This document shows, one piece after another, positions 48,254 through 55,551 of a stretch of 64,000 bases of DNA (positions are counted from its first letter, which is position 1; the number at the start of each line of letters is the position of its first letter). The position numbers and the translations under genes are program-made. The notes under the pieces are model-generated. The model was not told the DNA's origin. It worked only from the letters and a program-made list of their open reading frames with translations, and did no database searches. This DNA comes from Protula sp. h YS-2021 (taxonomy: Eukaryota > Annelida > Polychaeta > Sabellida > Serpulidae): NCBI GenBank assembly GCA_949752745.1, contig OX457030.1, positions 72,868,686-72,932,685 of the forward strand, given 5' to 3'.

Positions 48254-49345
48254 TTTTGAATGTCTGTTTCTTTTACCCAACTGTTAAATTTCTTTGGCCA
48301 GCCTAACCACTTCACAAATAATTCTTTTACACCTCGTCTTTTTCGTGTATTCAAGACCTGTTCAATGCTGTAGATGGATTCAATATCTTTTGTAACGGCT
48401 TGCAATTCTTCTTCATAGAAATGACCATCAATATCTTCGTCTAAAAAGTCTTTCACACGATACAAGTGTATTCCTTGCTTCTTATAACGATGTGTGATAA
48501 TGAACACTTCTTGTGTCCATTTTATATGATATGAAACATGTATTTCATGTTAGAAATGCGAACATGTTGACCAATTTTAAATTTGTAAGGTTTTTTTCTT
48601 CTTCTTCGGTTTCAATTTCAATTTGTCTGCATACATATACTTCCACACTTTAGATTCATTTTCCTTTCGAATATCTGCAGGAGCATACTTACTAGGGAGA
48701 GAGCCATGTGGTCTATGGTTGTAATTGTATACCAATTCTTGAAGGATGTCTGCATACCGATAAGTTTGATTATGTAGAAAATATCGATACATCATTCCCT
48801 TTAGAGTACGAATGACTCTCTCAGCAAAGTTGGCTTTAGTTTCATTCTTTGTCGTATAAGCATGAATTCCCTCATTCTTTAAAAATGCTTTTACCCATCT
48901 GTTTTTAAATTCAGTTCTTTTATCTGACCTTAGAGTTCGTGGTCTTCGGCGTGTTTCATGAAAAATCTTCTGGAAAGCTTTATGACGCTGGTATGCGATT
49001 TGTTAGGTATTGGTTGCACCCACAAATATTTGGAAAACACATCAATGACAATTAATAAAAAGCGGGTGTCATCGTTATGAGAGGCTATGTTTCCCATATC
49101 AGCCAAATCAATATCCCACATGTCATCAATACCGCTTGCAATGACACGTTGCCTTTTAAACTTATATTTCACAGGTTGTAGTAAACTGAATGCATCTTGA
49201 TTCTGTAACCATGTCTTCACTTTGGAATGAGTAATTGGTTGATCATGATTTTTAATATGTGATAAAGTTTGTAAGGACCAGCAAATGCCCCGGGTTGACC
49301 AGGTTTAAAGTAAATATTGGTTAAGTAATCCTTCCACGTTGACAT
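48250..49345 (-). pseudogene. integrase with chromodomain, frameshifted (element B)
   Basis: Start at 49345 (MSTWKDYLTN). Open pieces: 49220-48930 (first catalytic Asp, MWDIDLADM), 48795-48577 (after the Glu helix) and 48507-48250 (SH3-like end and chromodomain VKELFVKWLGWPKKFNSW). The second Asp/Glu region around 48800-48930 is out of frame. Confidence 0.85.
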
Positions 49346-49461
49346 GTTAACACTAAATGAAAACCACTTGTCAACATACTTTGCATTTTATTTCACCTCA
49401 TACCTCAATCAACATATCTTACATTTTATTTCGTTGTCCAATCAACACATCTTACAGGTTT

Positions 49462-49795
49462 TTATAAATCAAGTATAGACACAATGGTGTGAATAACTGG
49501 CGTCCATTGATCTTCAATGCACACTAACCAACTACTTAATTCATCAAATGTTATAACATTTAACCCATACTTCTCACAACGTTTATTGGCATTGTCTAAC
49601 ACTTTATCTAAATGAATATAATATTTAGCTTCATTCCAATATGTATAGACACTTGTGAAATGGCAAGTATGTTCTTCACACTCTTCATTTTGACAAGCAA
49701 GACATAGTAAACATGCAAACTTTTTTACAGTTAATAACATTTCTTCACAATATGTTTTTTTACACAATATACTGTTTCAATGTAATGTCCGCCAT
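49462..49795 (-). pseudogene. Cys-rich accessory protein with early stop (element B)
   Basis: Homologue of 55092-55424. The conserved start ATGGCGGACAT is at 49795, but codon 12 is TAA where element D has CAA. The remaining frame keeps CLACQNEECEEHTC and the well-conserved C-terminal half (YYIHLDKVLDNANKRCEKYG, DQWTPVIHTIVSILDL). Confidence 0.75.
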
Positions 49796-50082
49796 TATAC
49801 TGCAATATACATTAACCACTTTCTCACTTCATCAAATAGTCTTGGATCAAATCGAGCAAAGTGAAATGCTGCTGCCACATCAAAATCCTCAGCTCCGTCA
49901 ATGCCTGAAAACGCACACTCTTTGATGAAATCCTCGCGTAAGTGTGACAAGTTCAGCGCTAAATGAGCAAGTTCCCAGTAGATGCTAAAGTGTTGTAGTT
50001 GTTGTTGAACAGACCCAAAACGTTCCAGTTCAGTTAACATGTAGTCCACATACTTCTCCTTGAAACAGGTTTCTACATCCAT
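49795..50082 (-). CDS. DFD-family protein (element B)
   Basis: Intact 95-aa frame starting MDVETCFKEKYVDYML at 50082; the start is chosen by alignment with MDACFKNAYIDLM at 53961. It has the family pattern FK..Y.D.M..EL, YWE.A, F..EC.F.GI..AEDFDV..AFHFA and a terminal helix. Probably all-helical. Function unknown. Its TAA stop overlaps the next gene's start (TAATGG). Confidence 0.6.
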   Translation of the reverse strand: MDVETCFKEKYVDYMLTELERFGSVQQQLQHFSIYWELAHLALNLSHLREDFIKECAFSGIDGAEDFDVAAAFHFARFDPRLFDEVRKWLMYIAV

Positions 50083-50145
50083 CCTACATGTCAATATGAT
50101 TAGAAGCACGTCTACACACTATGACGGCTGGCGAGCAAATGATTT

Positions 50146-50680
50146 TCAAAAAGGTGATACTGTTAGCGAACCACAGTTGATACAGAAGTTGTCTGGTTCA
50201 CACATCTTACAATTGTACTTGTGACAGTGACAATCATAATCACTGCCATATCCACAAGCGCCGCAATATTCACAGGTAAGTTCAAGCTGATTTTGCACGT
50301 TCATATTCTCCAATTCAACTTCAGCCAGTCTTTTCTTGGATAGTTTTGATACCTTCATCCGATTATCCTTTAGCAGTTTTATGACAGTTTTCACACCATG
50401 ACATTCTGTACATGGCTCAGGTGTGGAGAATAAGACTGAGTTGATGTTATCCAACTCCTGAAGCAGGGTCTCCCATTCACCATTATTCATGTTGATGTAA
50501 TACTTGTATTCTTTCCCTTCAAACAGCGATGTGCGCACAAAACTCACATAGCGCATGTCTCGGTATGAAATGACTTCAAGCCACTTCGCTTGAGTTAAGT
50601 ACAGTTTGAAGTCAGTGTTGCATAAATTTTTCAAGTTCCAATATTCCACAAAGATGGTAGTAGTATGAAAATGCCGTTTC
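50146..50680 (-). pseudogene. PC4-like/zinc protein, 5'-truncated (element B)
   Basis: Open from near 50665 to 50146 and about 80% identical by eye to 53268-53933 from SLW onward. It holds the second PC4-like block (DMRYVSFVRTSLFEGKEYKY then NNGEWETLLQELDNINSV), the ECHGVK linker and the zinc region (CEYCGACGYGSDYDCHCH, MCEPDNFCINCG). The first PC4-like block is cut off at the element edge. Confidence 0.7.
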
Positions 50681-50689
50681 TGGCGCACT

Positions 50690-50960
50690 TTGTGACGTCA
50701 TACTGTCTGGAAGTGACGTCATCATGTCTGGAAGTGACGTCATCATGTCTGGACCGGAAGTGGTGTCTGGAGCGGAAGTGGTGTCTGGAGCGGAAGTGTT
50801 GTCTGGAGCGGAAGTCCTGATAAGCGTTAGGATAAGCGCGGCCATCCATGACGTGATAATGACGTCATGATGACGTCATACTGTCTGGAGCGAAAGTCTG
50901 GAGCGAAAGTCTGGAGCGAAAGTTGTTTGATAGTGTTGGCCGAGTCAATCATCATGAAGC
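50690..50960. repeat. CRE-palindrome and TGTCTGGAGCGGAAGT tandem region between elements B and D
   Basis: Five perfect TGACGTCA palindromes (50693, 50714, 50735, 50860, 50871), the first three spaced 21 bp in tandem with TGTCTGGAAG. In between are about four 18-bp units of GTGTCTGGAGCGGAAGTG and then three GTCTGGAGCGAAA units. TGACGTCA is the consensus CREB/ATF site; here it sits just upstream of both elements' outermost genes. Confidence 0.75.
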
Positions 50961-51014
50961 CAACGCACTCCACCTGTCAATCAGTGTAACCATGGCAACA
51001 CTAAAAAGTGATGA

Positions 51015-51475
51015 CTCCCCCCCCCCTCGAAATTCTGATTTTTGCAGATTTATCCGTTTCAGACGATTCTGAACATTTTTCATTTTTTGGGTCGACCGAC
51101 CCCCCCCCCCCCCCGAAATTGCGATTTTTGCATTTTTATCCGTTTCAGACGATTCTGAACATTTTTCATTTTTTTCGACCGACCCCCCCCCCTCCCCCCC
51201 CCGAAATTGTGATTTTTGCATATTTATCCGTTTCAGACGATTCTGAACATTTTTCATTTTTTCGGTCGACCACCCCCCCCCCCCCCCGAAATTGTGATTT
51301 TTGCAGATTTATCCGTTTCAGACAATTCTGAACATTTTTCATTTTTTCGGTCGACCGACCCCCCCCCCCCCCCCCCCCTCGAAATTGTGATTTTTACATA
51401 TTTATCCGTTTCAGACGATTCTGAACATTTTTCATTTTTTGGGTTGACCGACCCCCCCCCCCCCCCCAGGAGAGC
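51015..51475 (+). repeat. left terminal units of element D
   Basis: Five tandem ~85-92-bp units, each with a 9-20-base C tract, GAAATTGTGATTTTTGCA, TTTATCCGTTTCAGACGATT, CTGAACATTTTTCATTTTTT and GGTCGACCGA. Core starts near 51029, 51115, 51204, 51289 and 51382. The open frames across them on both strands are artefacts. Confidence 0.85.
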
Positions 51476-51511
51476 ACCAAAAACTTTTGCTGAATCAGCA
51501 TGATCAAATCC

Positions 51512-51519
51512 TATATAAG
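51512..51519 (+). promoter_or_regulatory. TATA box of the CARD-like gene
   Basis: TATATAAG; transcription would begin near 51543, downstream of the ATG at 51500. This favours the ATG at 51575 as the real start. Confidence 0.6.
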
Positions 51520-51574
51520 TGTGGTGTCTCAAGGCTTAGAGACATTGTCAGACACACCAGCTATCAACATAGAC

Positions 51575-52720
51575 ATGGATGACTTTGAAACAGTTACTTT
51601 TGATGATACATTATTATCGTTGGAAGAGATGGATGCATTCTTTGAAGACGCTGAAACAGCTTTGAAGGAAGCGTTAAATGCACCATCAGATGTCGCTACA
51701 GTGCAACAAGCAATGCCTCAGGAGGAAGCGTTAAATGCACCATCAGATGTCGCTACAGTGCAACAAGCAATGCCTCAGGAGGAAGCGTTAAATGCACCAT
51801 CAGATGTCGCTGCAGTGCAACAAGCAATGCCTCAGGAGGAAGCGTTAAATGCACCATCAGATGTCGCTGCAGTGCAGCAAGAAATGCCAGATCCTGAGGG
51901 GTCTCACTACCCGTTCTGGGTTGCGAATAGACTTGTCAATGGTGACAACTCACAACTAAGTGCAAAGTTAAAAGCGCATCTAGCACATTATGAGGAAAAC
52001 GAAGTGAGTGATGATGATGAGGATTCAGAATTGGACATGTCAAGCGATAATGAGGATTCAGAAGTAGACATGTCAAGCGATGACGGAGAAGACAAACAGC
52101 TAAAATCTAAAATTGAATCGAGTAAGACCATACCTGTTACTGAGGAAGATGTTATAATGTTGAAACGGAACTTTCGAGCAGTACTTCCTCTGATTGATTG
52201 TAACATTTTATGGTGTTTATGTGAAGAAGGCTTGTTCAACAACCACACGTACATGTATCTAACGGAAGAAGTGAATACCGTCATTCAACTCATCTACATG
52301 TTAGAAGGAAACACAGAACATGTTCCGACGTCAGAGCCAAAGTTCTCCGAAGCTATGACTCAACGTTTCGTTCAACTTATTAAAAGTCTTCATGAGGAAC
52401 TTTTTAAGACTTTATCTCTACCGGCGCCAAAGTCTCTGGATGAGGATCGTGAATTCAAATGTGCAAAGGTCATGTTGCATGGTTTCAAATACCTTGAAGA
52501 ACGCATTCAGGTGTATGATATGATGGCTTACCTCTATGAAAAGGGACATTTCACCATGTCAATGCTGTTTCAATGGATACTAGGGCATCAGACCCCAGGA
52601 GACTTTTTAGTGATTGTCATGGTACAATCGCTAACAAACGGTTTACCAACAACCTTTCTCGACGGTTTCAATGAGATGACTCCGCGATTTTACAAACATC
52701 TCATGAAAACCTACATGTAA
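51575..52720 (+). CDS. accessory protein with repeat region and two CARD-like (death-fold) regions
   Basis: 381 aa from ATG 51575; the frame opens at 51500 but a TATA box lies between. An acidic N-terminus (MDDFETVTFDDTLLSLEEMD) is followed by four 19-aa repeats (EALNAPSDVATVQQAMPQE, residues ~32-107) and an Asp/Glu/Ser-rich linker (~140-175). Two helical regions follow, at ~190-265 (LKRNFRAVLPLID, ILWCLCEEGLF, VIQLIYMLEG) and ~297-378 (LEERIQVYDMMAYLYEKGHF, LVIVMVQSLTNG, FLDGFNEMTP). Each has the helix order and hydrophobic spacing of a CARD. If correct it may interfere with apoptosis or inflammatory signalling of the host. Family assignment is by pattern only. It is the outermost gene of the element and absent from A and B. 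Confidence 0.5.
   Translation: MDDFETVTFDDTLLSLEEMDAFFEDAETALKEALNAPSDVATVQQAMPQEEALNAPSDVATVQQAMPQEEALNAPSDVAAVQQAMPQEEALNAPSDVAAVQQEMPDPEGSHYPFWVANRLVNGDNSQLSAKLKAHLAHYEENEVSDDDEDSELDMSSDNEDSEVDMSSDDGEDKQLKSKIESSKTIPVTEEDVIMLKRNFRAVLPLIDCNILWCLCEEGLFNNHTYMYLTEEVNTVIQLIYMLEGNTEHVPTSEPKFSEAMTQRFVQLIKSLHEELFKTLSLPAPKSLDEDREFKCAKVMLHGFKYLEERIQVYDMMAYLYEKGHFTMSMLFQWILGHQTPGDFLVIVMVQSLTNGLPTTFLDGFNEMTPRFYKHLMKTYM
51668..51895 (+). repeat. 57-bp in-frame tandem repeat, four copies
   Basis: Units start at 51668, 51725, 51782 and 51839 (GAAGCGTTAAATGCACCATC). The first three are nearly identical (ACAGTG/GCAGTG variants) and the last diverges at its end. This indicates recent expansion. Confidence 0.95.
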
Positions 52721-52726
52721 CATCTG

Positions 52727-52734
52727 TATAAAAG
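52727..52734 (+). promoter_or_regulatory. TATA box of the first DFD gene
   Basis: TATAAAAG seven bases after the stop of the CARD-like gene. Transcription would start near 52757, making the ATG at 52789 the natural first start. Confidence 0.6.
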
Positions 52735-52788
52735 GAGGTAAAACCATTTACAATGTCAACATTGCTTCTTCATCGATGTGTAGAGACC

Positions 52789-53187
52789 ATGGATGACGTC
52801 TTCAAAGTGAATTATGCTGACTGGATGTTTTCAAAGCTTCCTGCTTTTGAATCGGATTGGATGCTGCAAGTGAAGAATTTGCATCAGCATTGGGAAGCTG
52901 TTGGAAAGACCATTCCAAGAGATAAATTCATCCACTCGTTTCTACGTGAATGTGAAGAACTGCATCTACCATCAACTTATGACATTGATTCAGCATTTAT
53001 CAACGCGAATACAATTTGGGTAGAGGAGCTCATGTTAGTTGTAGCTGCAAGAATCATTTTACTTTATGATGATGATGTTCCAAATAATGTATCAGACCTT
53101 GTTCGATTCAACCATGGACGAGTTGAAGTGAATTCAAACGTTTGCAAGAAGTTTGAAAAGCTTGACTCAACAACCAGTTGGGTATAA
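52789..53187 (+). CDS. DFD-family accessory protein 1
   Basis: 132 aa from ATG 52789 (MDDVFKVNYADWM), chosen by alignment with family members starting MDACFK/MDVETCFK and by the TATA box at 52727; an in-frame ATG at 52753 is the alternative and is matched in element A. Pattern: FK.NY.DWM.SKL, a HWEAVGK helix, F..ECEEL, YDIDSAFINA and a final helix (VVAARIILLYDD). Predicted all-helical and cytoplasmic or virion-associated. No known family recognised. The TAA stop lies inside the next gene's TATA box. Confidence 0.6.
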   Translation: MDDVFKVNYADWMFSKLPAFESDWMLQVKNLHQHWEAVGKTIPRDKFIHSFLRECEELHLPSTYDIDSAFINANTIWVEELMLVVAARIILLYDDDVPNNVSDLVRFNHGRVEVNSNVCKKFEKLDSTTSWV

Positions 53188-53190
53188 AAG
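53183..53190 (+). promoter_or_regulatory. TATA box containing the stop of the preceding gene
   Basis: TATAAAAG; bases 53185-53187 are the TAA stop of the upstream DFD gene. The GCCATGG start of the next gene is 78 bases downstream. Confidence 0.65.
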
Positions 53191-53267
53191 GGAGTGAACT
53201 CAGCAGAGTGGAGTCATTTCTCAGCAGACAGTTGGAGGGAGTGGATCATCAATACATTGTTGCAGCC

Positions 53268-53933
53268 ATGGAGAACAAGACAAGCAACGCAGCGCAGCGT
53301 AGCGCAGCAGCGCAGCGCAGCAGCAGCTTTAAAATTAGTGCAAACTTAACCATTACTGTGGAGTATGGAGAATATGGGCCATTTCTACGCATCACACGTG
53401 GAGAGAGATGGTGTGCTTATTCACCATCTTTGTGGAAGATTGTGTGCCAGAGCTTGAAAAATTTACGCAACATTGGCTTCAAACTATACTTAACGCAAAC
53501 GAAGTGGCTTGAAGTCATTTCATACTTGGATATGCGTTATGTGAGTTTTGTGCGCACGTCACGGTTTGAAGGGAAAGAATACACACATCACATCAACATG
53601 AATGATGGTGAATGGGAGACACTGCTTCAGGAGATGGACAACATCAACTCAGCCCTATCACCATGTGAGGAATGTCATGACAAGAAAACAATCATCAAGC
53701 TGCAAAAGGATGGTCGGATGAAGGTGTCAAAGCTATCCAAGAAAAGGCTGACTGAAGTTCAGTTGGAGAACATGAACGTTCAAAATCAACTTGGACTTAC
53801 CTGTGACTATTGCGGTGCTTGTGGATATGTGGAAGATTATCATTGCCACTGCCACATGTATAATTGCAAGTTGTGTGAACCAAACAACTTCTGCGGCAAG
53901 TGTGGAGTACTTAAAGTCAGTGAAGCAAAGTAA
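53268..53933 (+). CDS. tandem PC4-like protein with C-terminal zinc-binding region
   Basis: 221 aa from GCCATGG at 53268 (strong Kozak context, downstream of the TATA at 53183). After an Ala/Gln/Ser low-complexity start, residues ~25-70 (ISANLTITVEYGEYG...SPSLWKIVCQSL) and ~72-125 (LDMRYVSFVRTSRFEGKEYT...NDGEWETLLQEMDNIN) each follow the strand-strand-basic loop-strand-helix pattern of the PC4/p15 ssDNA-binding fold. The second resembles PC4 most (MRYVSF, then EW..LL). The C-terminus has ~12 Cys/His (CDYCGACGY, HCHCHMYNC, CEPNNFCGKCG), likely binding zinc. Possible role: ssDNA binding or late transcription (inference). Homologues occur in A and B. Confidence 0.55.
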   Translation: MENKTSNAAQRSAAAQRSSSFKISANLTITVEYGEYGPFLRITRGERWCAYSPSLWKIVCQSLKNLRNIGFKLYLTQTKWLEVISYLDMRYVSFVRTSRFEGKEYTHHINMNDGEWETLLQEMDNINSALSPCEECHDKKTIIKLQKDGRMKVSKLSKKRLTEVQLENMNVQNQLGLTCDYCGACGYVEDYHCHCHMYNCKLCEPNNFCGKCGVLKVSEAK

Positions 53934-53960
53934 AAAGCTCACAAGACACACTGAATCAAG

Positions 53961-54314
53961 ATGGATGCATGTTTTAAAAATGCTTATATTGACTTGATGA
54001 TTGCTAAACTTACTTGCTATGGCACTCCAGACTATCAACTTTATCATTTGGATGCTTTTTGGGATGTTGTACATCATAGTCTTGATGTGATTGAACTGCA
54101 TTCAAGATTTCTTGGAGAATGTTATAAAATTGGAATAGAAGAAGATCCTGACTTTGACTTTGATTCTGCACTTTATTCTGCTCGTACTGATGTTGAAGTA
54201 TATTTCACCGTAGTGGATCATTTGAGAGATTGTTGTAAAGAAGAAGAGGAAACCGAGCAGCTTTATCAGGTAAGAGAACCTTTTAATCATGTTTATGACA
54301 ACATAGTGAATTGA
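53961..54314 (+). CDS. DFD-family accessory protein 2
   Basis: 117 aa as read (MDACFKNAYIDLMIAKL, FWDVVHHS, FLGECYKIGIEEDPDFDFDSALY, VVDHLRDCCKEEEE). A possible 66-nt intron runs from CAG|GTAAGA (54270) to TTACTAG (54335); splicing would end the protein two codons later, close to where homologues in A and B end. Helical, acidic. Function unknown. Confidence 0.6.
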   Translation: MDACFKNAYIDLMIAKLTCYGTPDYQLYHLDAFWDVVHHSLDVIELHSRFLGECYKIGIEEDPDFDFDSALYSARTDVEVYFTVVDHLRDCCKEEEETEQLYQVREPFNHVYDNIVN

Positions 54315-54319
54315 TAACA

Positions 54320-54451
54320 ATGTTTTTCTTACTAGCAAATTTAGTTTTATGTGAGTGGTTTCAACGTAAACAAAGAAAGAACATGATAGAAGAGGCAGCA
54401 ACTATATTAAAAGATATTTTATTACAGGAAGAAACCGACATGTCAGAATAA
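54320..54451 (+). CDS. possible 43-aa hydrophobic peptide
   Basis: Short frame starting MFFLLANLVLCEWFQRKQRK, then an acidic helix (MIEEAATILKDILLQEE). The hydrophobic start with a following basic cluster fits a small type-III/tail membrane peptide. It begins within the presumed intron acceptor region of the preceding gene. No homologue in elements A or B. Confidence 0.3.
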   Translation: MFFLLANLVLCEWFQRKQRKNMIEEAATILKDILLQEETDMSE

Positions 54452-54472
54452 AACAGCAGAAACAAAGTCAAC

Positions 54473-54910
54473 ATGGAGAATCTTGTACTATTCAGCGGTC
54501 ATAAGGACGTTCTTTCAAACATGTTTCCAACACGACTTGAAAAGTATGGACATGTGTTCAACTCAAGTGAAGCGTTGTATCAATATGAGAAAGCAGTGTT
54601 TCATCACCGTCAGGATATTGCTTCAGCCATTGTGTCATCCAGAAATGGATATGAAGCGAAACGTATTGCTAAAGGGATAAAGCCATGTCCGTTATGGCAT
54701 ACAGTGAAGAGAAACAAAATGCAAGATGTTTTACAAGTCAAATGGAATCAGTGTGTATTGTTTCGCAACAAGTTGAAAGAATGTAAAGACAAAACTTTAG
54801 TTGAAGCAACGTATGATCATTGGTGGGGAGCTGGTGTGAAACAAGTGTCATCTGGATATCCTGGTCAGAATATTATGGGAAAGTTGTTAGAACTGTTGTG
54901 TGAGACTTGA
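54473..54910 (+). CDS. NADAR-family (YbiA/DUF1768-like) protein
   Basis: 145 aa. The NADAR fold motifs appear in order: FSGHKDVLSNMFP, FNSSEALYQYEKAVFH, AK.I...I.PCPLWHTVKRNKM, DVLQVKWNQ, LVEATYDHWWGAGV and the C-terminal GQNIMGKLLELL. Length is close to the usual ~145-150 aa, so the domain is complete. Known relatives are N-glycosidases that cleave riboflavin intermediates, and some remove ADP-ribose from nucleotides or DNA bases. Here it may counter host ADP-ribosylation or act on NAD derivatives (inference). It sits between the DFD and Cys-rich genes, a position that is empty in element B and in A. Confidence 0.85.
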   Translation: MENLVLFSGHKDVLSNMFPTRLEKYGHVFNSSEALYQYEKAVFHHRQDIASAIVSSRNGYEAKRIAKGIKPCPLWHTVKRNKMQDVLQVKWNQCVLFRNKLKECKDKTLVEATYDHWWGAGVKQVSSGYPGQNIMGKLLELLCET

Positions 54911-55091
54911 TGTGCAGACGTGTGAACATGGAGAAGTGTGTTAAGTGAACAGCAACTGGAAAAAACTTGCTGAACTTGACAGACTTGCATTGCCGGAGCA
55001 GCATAACCTGACAGACTTGTGCTACATTGCCGGAGCAGCATAACTTGCTAAACCTGACAGACTTGTGCTGCAAGACTCACAAGACTGCATA

Positions 55092-55424
55092 ATGGCGGAC
55101 ATGACACTGAGACAATATATTGTGCAAAAAGCTTATTGTCAAGAAATGTTATCCGCTGTAAAAAAGTTTGCCTATTTAGTCTGTCCTGCTTGTCAACAGG
55201 AAGAGTGTTCAGAACATACTTGTCATACTGCATGTGTTTATACATATTTGAATGAAGCTAAATATTACATTCATTTAGATAAAGTGTTAGAGAATGCAAA
55301 TCAACGTTGTGAGAAATATGGTGTAGATGCTATTACATTGGATGAACTCAGTCATTGGTTAATGTTCATTGAAGACCAATGGTCTCCAGTGATTCATACC
55401 ATTGTATCTATACTTGATTTGTAA
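55092..55424 (+). CDS. Cys-rich accessory protein
   Basis: 110 aa from ATGGCGGAC at 55092, a start conserved in element B. The N-terminal helix is followed by CPACQQEECSEHTCHTAC, a likely zinc site, and then a well-conserved helical C-terminal half (YYIHLDKVLENANQRCEKYG, DQWSPVIHTIVSILDL). Family not recognised. Strong conservation between B and D suggests selection before decay of B. Confidence 0.6.
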   Translation: MADMTLRQYIVQKAYCQEMLSAVKKFAYLVCPACQQEECSEHTCHTACVYTYLNEAKYYIHLDKVLENANQRCEKYGVDAITLDELSHWLMFIEDQWSPVIHTIVSILDL

Positions 55425-55506
55425 ATACATGTTAGTTATAAATACATGTTAGTTATAAATACTTGTTAGTTAAGTTACTATGTTAGTTAAGTGATGTTGG
55501 TTGAGT

Positions 55507-55514
55507 TATAAAAT
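55507..55514 (+). promoter_or_regulatory. TATA-like element of the integrase gene
   Basis: TATAAAAT 45 bases upstream of the ATG at 55552. It could drive the whole integrase-to-protease block, whose genes overlap or nearly touch. Confidence 0.5.
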
Positions 55515-55551
55515 AAAAGCTGTTCTGTTGAGAAGGTGGTTTTCATTCATC

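Larger units (their letters stand above)
41540..50960 (-). mobile_element. element B: mutated Polinton, reverse orientation
   Basis: Gene order mirrors element D: polymerase and PC4-like genes on + at the left, protease through integrase and accessory genes on - at the right. The polymerase has two large internal deletions. The penton is almost wholly deleted, and integrase, ATPase, capsid and protease carry frameshifts or stops. The small basic gene and one DFD gene remain open. It has no CARD-like or NADAR gene. The left end appears to lie in the element C fragment. The right end (50.69-50.96) lacks the G-rich units expected of a terminal repeat, so it may be truncated where it meets element D. 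Confidence 0.8.

Noticed and set aside
49787..49800. TATAATGG as a promoter for the Cys-rich gene in element B
   Set aside because: The box overlaps the start codon itself, and element D lacks it at the same place (GCATAATGG), so it is not a conserved promoter.
51008..51532. Pro-rich and Gly-rich frames on both strands
   Set aside because: They are translations of poly-C tracts in the terminal repeat units of element D.
51500..51574. N-terminal 25 codons of the CARD-like frame
   Set aside because: They lie upstream of or across a TATA box, so transcripts probably start after them; the next Met begins the acidic conserved-looking sequence.
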